In this document: piece after piece, positions 54,812-61,513 of the stretch
Position numbering within the stretch: the first letter of the stretch is position 1
Layout: every line of letters starts with the position of its first letter
Assembly (NCBI RefSeq): GCF_900111595.1
Contig: NZ_FOHN01000001.1
Location: forward strand, 153,476 to 217,475
Source of the DNA: [Clostridium] polysaccharolyticum
GTDB taxonomy: Bacteria > Bacillota > Clostridia > Lachnospirales > Lachnospiraceae
Direction: 5' to 3'
Length of the DNA: 64,000 nt
Position numbers and translations under genes: made by a program
Notes under the pieces: generated by a model
Databases searched by the model: none
Seen by the model: only the letters and a program-made list of their open reading frames with translations
Told to the model about the DNA's origin: nothing

Positions 54812-55423
54812 ATGACAAAAAGCAGATTTGGTAAAATTATGTGGGCATTATTTGGAATTATGTTAGTAAGCTTTGGGGTGGCATTTAATGCGGGAACTTT
54901 GTTTGGAAATGATCCGATTGGAATTGTTTATGATGGGGTACGTCATGTGGCTAATCTAAACCCGGAAAAATTAGGATATGTTTCTAATTTTGTAAACTAT
55001 GGGCTGATTCTTTTTCTTTTAATTGCAGGGCGTAAATATATTCATATCGGAACAATGGTGTATATTCTTCCTTATGGTTTTTTTGTAAGTCTTGGAACGA
55101 AGATTTATGAAAACTGTTTTGTACAGGAGGTGTTTGCCTCTCGTCTGTTAGCAGCAGTATTGGGATGTTCCTTTGTTTACATTGGAGTTGGAATCTACAT
55201 TGCCATGGATATTGGACTGGATCCATTTACAGGTGTTGTAATGGTAATTGCCGATGCAGTCAAATGGGATTTTCAAAAAACAAAAATCTGTTTTGACCTG
55301 GCAATGATAGTACTGGGAACAGTATTAGGTGGAAAATTAGGTGTGATTACTATTGTAACTGCATTAACAGCAGGACCTTGTATTCAGGCAGTTTCTAAAT
55401 TTGTGAAAAATAAGGTAAAATAG
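54812..55423 (+). CDS. YczE/YitT-like membrane protein
   Basis: A 203-residue protein with five or six membrane helices. GVAFNAGTLFGNDPIGIVYDGV and IAMDIGLDPFTGVVMVIADAV are two matching half-repeats with the conserved G-x-DP motif of the YczE family. AAAGGAA precedes the ATG. It is a stand-alone gene before a short terminator. A transport-type role is assumed, with no known substrate. Confidence 0.75.
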   Translation: MTKSRFGKIMWALFGIMLVSFGVAFNAGTLFGNDPIGIVYDGVRHVANLNPEKLGYVSNFVNYGLILFLLIAGRKYIHIGTMVYILPYGFFVSLGTKIYENCFVQEVFASRLLAAVLGCSFVYIGVGIYIAMDIGLDPFTGVVMVIADAVKWDFQKTKICFDLAMIVLGTVLGGKLGVITIVTALTAGPCIQAVSKFVKNKVK

Positions 55424-55494
55424 AAAAATGTTAAAAAATGGATACCACTGATATCAAAACACATATACAGATTGCGTTCTATATGCTTGGCTTG

Positions 55495-55519
55495 AAAGCG
55501 TCTCCTTAGAGGCGCTTTT
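55495..55519 (+). terminator. Terminator after the YczE-like gene
   Basis: AAGCGTCTC pairs with GAGGCGCTT around a short loop, followed by TT. Confidence 0.55.
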
Positions 55520-55563
55520 GCTGGCGTTTTAAGGAAGTATCTTGATTTTAGTGTGGCAGCCTC

Positions 55564-55591
55564 TATTTCATTCATAAGAAAATGCCGATAT
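55564..55591 (+). promoter_or_regulatory. Sigma-D (FliA-type) promoter of the large flagellin
   Basis: GCCGATAT (55584-55591) matches the sigma-D -10 box. The -35 TAAA is replaced by a weak TATT/ATTT at 55564-55568. It lies 117 bases before the flagellin start. This ties the gene to the motility regulon. Confidence 0.6.
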
Positions 55592-55707
55592 CATATAGAT
55601 GAGTATATGCTTTCATATAATTATGGGACATTAGACTCAGCATGAAAAGTAATAAGGGTGACTATCTGGCAATTTATCATTTGTATTGTAGCATGGAAGG
55701 AGGAAAA

Positions 55708-58700
55708 ATGAGGATTCAACATAATATGACTGCGGCAGCAGCATCTAGGAATTTGAGTATTCTCTTTAACAGACAAGGTGCTTTGGCAGAAAAGCTCTCA
55801 TCTGGTTATTGTATTAACCGAGCAGCGGATAATGCAGCAGGATTAAAAATCAGTGAAAAAATGCGGGGCCAGATTCGTGGACTTAATCAGGCATCAAGAA
55901 ATGCACAGGACGGAATATCGTTTTTACAGACAGCGGACGGTGCATTAAACGAAGTACATAGTATTCTTAACAGGGTAAGAGAACTGACAGTTCAGGCCTC
56001 CAATGATACCAATGTAGATGCAGATAGAGAAGCTATTCAGCAAGAAGTGGATCAGCTTTTGAAAGAAGTCAATCGTATTTCAGGCCAGACAGAATTCAAT
56101 ACCAGAAAGATTTTTGATGGCTCATTAAGTGGGACAACAACATCTCCATATCTGAAGATGGATGACACCAATCTGGGATTCTTGGAGGTGACTCATGATT
56201 TCGCAGCCACACAAACTGCAGCAGGTACCAAGCAGGTTCCAGAAGGGTATGCTGTTCTGGCCAATATATTAGACCAGGAAATTGTGCCACAGGCAGTTAA
56301 TACGATATTAAGCACATTCTCCAGTGCATTTCACTACTTAAAGGACAGTTCAACAGGAATTGGTCTTACGATTATAAATGATGGAAGTAAAAATGCATTG
56401 GCTTCCGTTTCAGTAGGAACTTCTTCCCGTCTTGATTCTGCCACTGGAGAGAAAGAGTATTTGTATTTAACATATAATCTGACCGTAAATGCGTTTTATC
56501 TACAGTTTAAAGCGGATGGCACTTTAGAAGATTCTGTAAGATCACAATTGGAAGGTACCATTGCCCATGAAATGATCCATGGATTTATGGATGAACTGTT
56601 AACGAAAGGGATGGTTGGAGATGATAGTACAAGATATCCATTGTGGTTTATGGAAGGAATGGCACAGTCAGCAGTTGGAGGATATGCCAACTATAATGAC
56701 TGGGTAAATGGCGGGCTTAGAATTAATGAAACGAAGTCGGTAGATCAAATCAGCAATATTGTTATGTCTTCTTCTAATAAGCTGTCTGCGAATAGTGGAA
56801 ACGCAAGTTATGGAACAGGATATTTAGCCTGTATGTATCTAGGACAGCTTGCCAGTGGAAAAGGCCTGTCCTCTTCTGCCATAACGGCAACCAATATAAG
56901 TGCAGGGCTTGATACGATACTGAAAAAGCTGGGGGAAGGGAATTCTCTTGATTCTGTCATTAATGAGGTTTCAGAGGGGAAATACACAAGTACTGCACAG
57001 TTTGAACAGAAGTTTGGTGATACGGACTCTGCAACATTTGTGAAAGACTTGACTGTCAAAGTAGGCAGTACTGGAAATGGCAGTGTGCTTACTGGTGATT
57101 TTACGTCAGTAGATTTAGTGCCAGATGGAGCTGCCCATTCTACAGTATTTGATCTGAATCCAGATGCTTCGAAGGTAAAAAATACATACCCAGAGGGGGT
57201 GTATGTGGGTAGTGGTGGCGGAAAGACCACAGCAGGAAAGAAACCGACAGAAGATTATGGAACAAGTGGACCAGAAGAGGTTGACCCGCCATACATAGGG
57301 GACAAAAATATGGATATCTCTACCCTGACGGCAGGAAAAGGAGATGGTTATACCTTTGATGGAACTACGTTGCGTATTACAGATGGCGGGGAATATACGA
57401 TAACTGGCACCAGGACAGGGATACAGATAGAAGTCGATAGCAGCAAAGATGTGGCACTTAAGATGAAAGATTTCACCATCAGTGCAGCATCGGCTTCTGG
57501 TATTACAATTGGTGGCAGTTCAAAAGTTACGATAGATGTATCTGGCAAGAATACCATAACAAGTGGCAGTGGAGCTGCGATTAAAGTAGGACCGTCAGCA
57601 ACCCTTACGATTACTGGAGATGGCCAGCTAACAGCCAATGCAAAGAGTGGCAGTGGTGCAGCAGCAATTGGCGGCAATGCTGGTCAAGGAACGGGAACCA
57701 TTACTATTAATGGAACTGCTGGAAAGGAACTTGTTGTATATGCCAATGGTGATAATGGCGAAGCTGCGATTGGGGCTGGAAAAAATGGTTCGGGTGGAAG
57801 CGTGAACAAAACAAATGGCATTCTATTCGATCAGCCGGATAGAAATGGAACCGTATATGGAAGGGTGACAGTTTCTGGCAAAGTGGATACCAAAGGAGGC
57901 AGCCTAACGGTAGATGGTGGTGCAGTTCTTATGGTTTCTTCTAGTGGAAGCATTGTAAATGGAAGCGGTTCGGCCAATATTATCAATAAGGGTGAGATTG
58001 GTAACCGTGGTTCCATTGGCTCTAAGGTTACTTCCAGTGGCGGTTCCCTAAAAAATTATGTCACCACTATCAAAATGCAAAAACCAAAAGAAGTTGCAGT
58101 CGGAGCTAAATTATTATCCAGGCAAGGTGCAGCGGCAACAATTTTTTATAATGGTTCCAATAAGGAAGAACTTTCTGGAAACTGGACGGTTAAAGATTCT
58201 GCTGGAAATATAGTAGATGCCTTAAATACGGTTGCTGAAGAAGGACAAAAGTACCAGTATACAGTCAGTTATACACTGTCACAAAGCCAAATTGATAAGG
58301 GGATTACATTTGCAGACGATTCTGTGTTTCAGAATAGTATATCTGCTCAAAGCATGCTTGCATTATATGGGGATGAGGAAGCAGAAGGAAGCTCTTATAG
58401 CAGTATTGCGTTAAAAGATAAAAGTGTCAGTGCAGACGGCAGAACCTTAACGGTTACCTATGAGATGGATCCAGTATCTGGTTCTTCTAGTGGAAGTGGT
58501 GATATAACAGCAGAAGGATTTATGCTGCAGGTTGGTGCGAATAAAGGACAGGGATTATCCATTACCATAGACAAAATGGATACAGCAGAACTTGGACTGG
58601 ATGGCTTGTCTGTTATGTCTCACAAGGACGCTTCTGATTCCATAGAAAAGGTGGATGATGCAGTTAGTAAGGTGTCTAGTATTCGTTCCAAGATTGGTGC

Positions 58701-58905
58701 TTATCAGAACCGGCTGGAATATACTATTGAGAATCTGGATAATACAGCAGAGAACCTGCAGTCAGCCGAATCCAGAATACGAGATCTGGATATTGCCAGT
58801 GCAATGGTAGAATATGCAAAGAACTCTATTATTATGCAGGCAGCGCAAGCGGTACTTGCACAAGCCAATCAAAGCCGGGGCGGTATCTTAAAATTGCTTC
58901 AATAA
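55708..58905 (+). CDS. Giant flagellin with metallopeptidase insert (flagellinolysin type)
   Basis: A 1065-residue flagellin. Residues 1-140 are a normal flagellin N-terminus (MRIQHNMTAAAASRNL, RAADNAAGLKISEKMRGQIRGL). The last 100 are a normal C-terminus (AQAVLAQANQSRGGILKLLQ), so it can assemble in the filament. The middle holds a zinc peptidase: HEMIH at 287-291 with a downstream Glu316 in WFMEGMAQ, the gluzincin/M9-like pattern known from flagellinolysins. After it, about 530-780, comes a Gly/Ser/Thr-rich beta-helical repeat with many IT[IV] strands, then another beta domain. GGAGG precedes the ATG at 55708. Ordinary flagellins have 270-500 residues. No other flagellar genes are nearby. 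Confidence 0.88.
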   Translation: MRIQHNMTAAAASRNLSILFNRQGALAEKLSSGYCINRAADNAAGLKISEKMRGQIRGLNQASRNAQDGISFLQTADGALNEVHSILNRVRELTVQASNDTNVDADREAIQQEVDQLLKEVNRISGQTEFNTRKIFDGSLSGTTTSPYLKMDDTNLGFLEVTHDFAATQTAAGTKQVPEGYAVLANILDQEIVPQAVNTILSTFSSAFHYLKDSSTGIGLTIINDGSKNALASVSVGTSSRLDSATGEKEYLYLTYNLTVNAFYLQFKADGTLEDSVRSQLEGTIAHEMIHGFMDELLTKGMVGDDSTRYPLWFMEGMAQSAVGGYANYNDWVNGGLRINETKSVDQISNIVMSSSNKLSANSGNASYGTGYLACMYLGQLASGKGLSSSAITATNISAGLDTILKKLGEGNSLDSVINEVSEGKYTSTAQFEQKFGDTDSATFVKDLTVKVGSTGNGSVLTGDFTSVDLVPDGAAHSTVFDLNPDASKVKNTYPEGVYVGSGGGKTTAGKKPTEDYGTSGPEEVDPPYIGDKNMDISTLTAGKGDGYTFDGTTLRITDGGEYTITGTRTGIQIEVDSSKDVALKMKDFTISAASASGITIGGSSKVTIDVSGKNTITSGSGAAIKVGPSATLTITGDGQLTANAKSGSGAAAIGGNAGQGTGTITINGTAGKELVVYANGDNGEAAIGAGKNGSGGSVNKTNGILFDQPDRNGTVYGRVTVSGKVDTKGGSLTVDGGAVLMVSSSGSIVNGSGSANIINKGEIGNRGSIGSKVTSSGGSLKNYVTTIKMQKPKEVAVGAKLLSRQGAAATIFYNGSNKEELSGNWTVKDSAGNIVDALNTVAEEGQKYQYTVSYTLSQSQIDKGITFADDSVFQNSISAQSMLALYGDEEAEGSSYSSIALKDKSVSADGRTLTVTYEMDPVSGSSSGSGDITAEGFMLQVGANKGQGLSITIDKMDTAELGLDGLSVMSHKDASDSIEKVDDAVSKVSSIRSKIGAYQNRLEYTIENLDNTAENLQSAESRIRDLDIASAMVEYAKNSIIMQAAQAVLAQANQSRGGILKLLQ

Positions 58906-59715
58906 GACCTGAAAGCAATACAATCGTAAAACAAAAGCTGATGAATAAAGGTGGAATGGCAAAATGGGAGTTATTATTGAATAATGATGTAATGTGCAAA
59001 GAAGTTATTGTAGAGTATTGTGTTAAGTATAAAAGAATGAAAAGTACAGACTAAAACACCAGAAAATGCAAAAACCCCCTGATGCAGTAGGGAGCTACAC
59101 CAGGGGGCATAAAAGGGGAGGTTATATACACAAATATTTATCTTAGTTTAACTGAGAGCAAAACAGCGTATTTGCTATGATAACGATTTTATGAAATTCG
59201 TCTTGAATTGTGTTCAAATAAAAAAGTACAGACTAAAGTACAGACTTAAATATGGAACAATGCAAGTATTAATCTCAAGTAAAGACAATCATGGCAAAAT
59301 TATTACGTTTATCAGAATACACCTTATGAGTGGTAGGAATAACCGTGTAATATACAGTATTTGCTGAATTGAGCAGTGTAACATGAGAACATGTCCTTAA
59401 TATAAATTAATATATTTTAGTACTTTTTGTTACCAAGATGGGGACAGAAAGGAGACAAAAAAATTAGTTTTATGGGGACAGATATAATAAACAATTTAAT
59501 ATGAGAAAGACGATAATATAGCTGATATATTGCGGATCTAAGCAACGAAAAAAGGATAATCAAAAAAGACTGGTTATCCTTTTTTTGTTGCTTATTTTAG
59601 TAACAGAGCTGACCTATCGGCTACGGGGGTGCACAGATTCCTCATTTGGGGCAGTGTTGCAACGCTGCTCCAAGATATTGAAAAGAGGAATCATAAATGA
59701 ATAGGAGGAATCATT
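58906..59715. other. Junction between chromosome and mobile element, no genes
   Basis: No convincing gene in about 810 bases. It holds three copies of AAAGTACAGACT (near 59041, 59224, 59236), a CCCCCTG/CAGGGGG hairpin (59071-59107) whose T-run reads on the minus strand, two ATGGGGACAGA repeats (59438-59448, 59472-59482) and, before parA, a terminator and a structured leader. This fits the left end of an integrated element. Confidence 0.5.
59544..59592 (+). terminator. Terminator upstream of parA
   Basis: GCAAC-AAAAAAGGATAA pairs with TTATCCTTTTTTT-GTTGC with a T-run in the stem. It insulates the element's parA from outside transcription, or is an attenuator. Confidence 0.65.
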
Positions 59716-59726
59716 ATGAATGGTAA
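59636..59726 (+). promoter_or_regulatory. Hairpin and 9-codon mini-ORF in the parA leader
   Basis: GATTCCTC (about 59636) pairs with GAGGAATC (about 59685-59692), enclosing the inner palindrome GGGGCAGTGTTGC...GCTGCTCC (59648-59671). The pairing covers a ribosome site. A mini-ORF ATG 59697 to TAA 59724-59726 (MNRRNHYEW) overlaps the parA start at 59716. This suggests translational control of parA; it is inferred from pairing only. Confidence 0.4.
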
Positions 59727-60519
59727 AGTTATTGCAATTGTAAACCAAAAAGGTGGAGTAGGTAAGACAACAACAACATTAAATCTTGGCTATGCTTTAG
59801 CAGAAAAGGGACATAAAGTTTTACTTATTGATCTGGATCCACAGGGAAGTTTAACTATTTCATTAGGCGTAGATGACAATGATAACTTGCAGCATACAAT
59901 TGCAAGTTTAATGGGAATGGAGATTGAAGAAGAACAGCTTCCAAGTAAAAATGAGTATATTATTACTGTTGAAAAATTGGACTTGATACCATGTAATATT
60001 GAATTGTCAGGTATCGAGGTTTCATTAGTGAATGCAATGAGCAGAGAATATGTATTAAAGTGCGTTATTCAGGAAATTAGAAATGACTATGAATATATAA
60101 TTATAGATTGCTCGCCATCGCTAGGCATGCTTACAATTAATGCATTAGCAGCCTGCGATGGTGTCATTATTCCTGTGACGCCAGAGTATTTGAGTGCAAA
60201 AGGCTTAGAAATGTTACTAAAAAATATTGGAAGGACAAAGAAGAAGATTAATCCAGCAATTGATATTGAAGGTATACTACTCACAATGTATGTAGAGCGT
60301 ATGAATCTATCAAGAGCTGTTAAGCAAATGATAGAGGATGCTTATGGTAAGCAAATACATATTTATAGTAGCTGCATTCCTAAATCTGTACGAGTGGGTG
60401 AATCAAGTTTAAATAGTGTACCAATTATTCAATATGATAGGAAAAATCCAGTATCGATTGCATATGAAAATTTTGCAAAGGAAGTGGTGAGGTATGGGAA
60501 ATCTATTACAGACAAGTAA
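59716..60519 (+). CDS. ParA-family partition ATPase
   Basis: A 267-residue MinD/ParA-type protein. Deviant Walker A KGGVGKTTTTLN, switch I LLIDLDPQGSLT and Walker B-type YIIIDCSPSLGMLTINAL are present. It moves or anchors DNA by cycling on the nucleoid. AGGAGG precedes the ATG. The parB gene overlaps its end by 26 bases. In integrative elements this pair helps keep the excised circle; here it sits next to a conjugation-type giant gene. Confidence 0.93.
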   Translation: MNGKVIAIVNQKGGVGKTTTTLNLGYALAEKGHKVLLIDLDPQGSLTISLGVDDNDNLQHTIASLMGMEIEEEQLPSKNEYIITVEKLDLIPCNIELSGIEVSLVNAMSREYVLKCVIQEIRNDYEYIIIDCSPSLGMLTINALAACDGVIIPVTPEYLSAKGLEMLLKNIGRTKKKINPAIDIEGILLTMYVERMNLSRAVKQMIEDAYGKQIHIYSSCIPKSVRVGESSLNSVPIIQYDRKNPVSIAYENFAKEVVRYGKSITDK

Positions 60520-61471
60520 AAAACTTACAAGTTTAAATGATATATTTGGTGGAACTAACGATGAACAAAATGTTAAATCTGTAACGAAAGTTGATATTAA
60601 CAAATTAATTGCATTTAGCAAACATCCTTTTAAATTATATGAAGGTGCTAGACTGGATGATATGGTTCGCAGTGTTAAAGAGCTTGGAGTATTGACTCCA
60701 ATATTAGTTAGAAAATTAGATAATGGAAATTATGAAATACTATCTGGGCATAATAGGTGGAATGCTGCTAAGATGGTAGGATTATCAGAAGTTCCAATCT
60801 ATCTGTTAGAAGATATTAATGATGAAGAAGCAATGCTAATCGTAACGGAAACGAATCTTATTCAACGTTCGTTCAATGATTTGCTTCCATCAGAGCGAGC
60901 GTGCGTAATAGCACAACACCATGAAGCACTAAAATGCCAGGGCAAGAGATTTGATTTATTAGAAGATATAAAAAGGCTGCTAAATGCCGATGAAATAAAC
61001 AATTCTGATACTTTTGATCTAATAGATCAGAAGCAAAATTCAAGAGAGAAAGTTGGTAGTGTATACGACTTATCATCTGGAGCAGTCGCTAGATATTTAA
61101 GAGTAAATGTACTATCTGATAAACTGAAAAATTTTTTGGATGATGCTGTTATTGGTTTATATGTTGCAGTAAGTATTTCTTATCTTAGTAATGATAATCA
61201 GGAGTATTTAGCAGGATTCATTGATTCTGGTAAGAAAGTCGACATTGAAAAGGCTAATAAGCTCAAGGAACTTCAGAAAGCTGGAAAATTGAATGAAATT
61301 AACATGGCGAAGGTGCTAGACGGAACATACAAGCCTCATAAAAAGAAGTCTATCTTGAAAGGATATAAAATAAAATCAAAAGTAATGAAGAAGTATTTTC
61401 AAGAGGAGCAGTCAGAGGATGAGGTGGAGTCAATAATTGAAAAGGCACTAGAACTGTACTTCAAACAATAA
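60494..61471 (+). CDS. ParB/Noc-like DNA-binding protein
   Basis: A 325-residue protein. The ParB N-terminal domain appears as GARLDDMVRSVKELGVLTPILVRKL, EILSGHNRWNAAKMVGLSEVPIYLL and the nucleotide-contacting TNLIQRSFNDLLPSERA. A helix-turn-helix region follows (SSGAVARYLRVN). It likely binds a parS-like site in the element and partners the ParA just upstream. The last roughly 90 residues are helical and unassigned. Overlap with parA implies translational coupling. Confidence 0.88.
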   Translation: MGNLLQTSKKLTSLNDIFGGTNDEQNVKSVTKVDINKLIAFSKHPFKLYEGARLDDMVRSVKELGVLTPILVRKLDNGNYEILSGHNRWNAAKMVGLSEVPIYLLEDINDEEAMLIVTETNLIQRSFNDLLPSERACVIAQHHEALKCQGKRFDLLEDIKRLLNADEINNSDTFDLIDQKQNSREKVGSVYDLSSGAVARYLRVNVLSDKLKNFLDDAVIGLYVAVSISYLSNDNQEYLAGFIDSGKKVDIEKANKLKELQKAGKLNEINMAKVLDGTYKPHKKKSILKGYKIKSKVMKKYFQEEQSEDEVESIIEKALELYFKQ

Positions 61472-61513
61472 GAACACAAAGCTTTATACTGACGTATAAG
61501 GAGGTACAAAAAG

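Noticed and set aside
57348-57677. Minus-strand frame inside the flagellin
   Set aside because: It mirrors the Gly/Ser/Thr repeat codons of the real gene and has no start signal.
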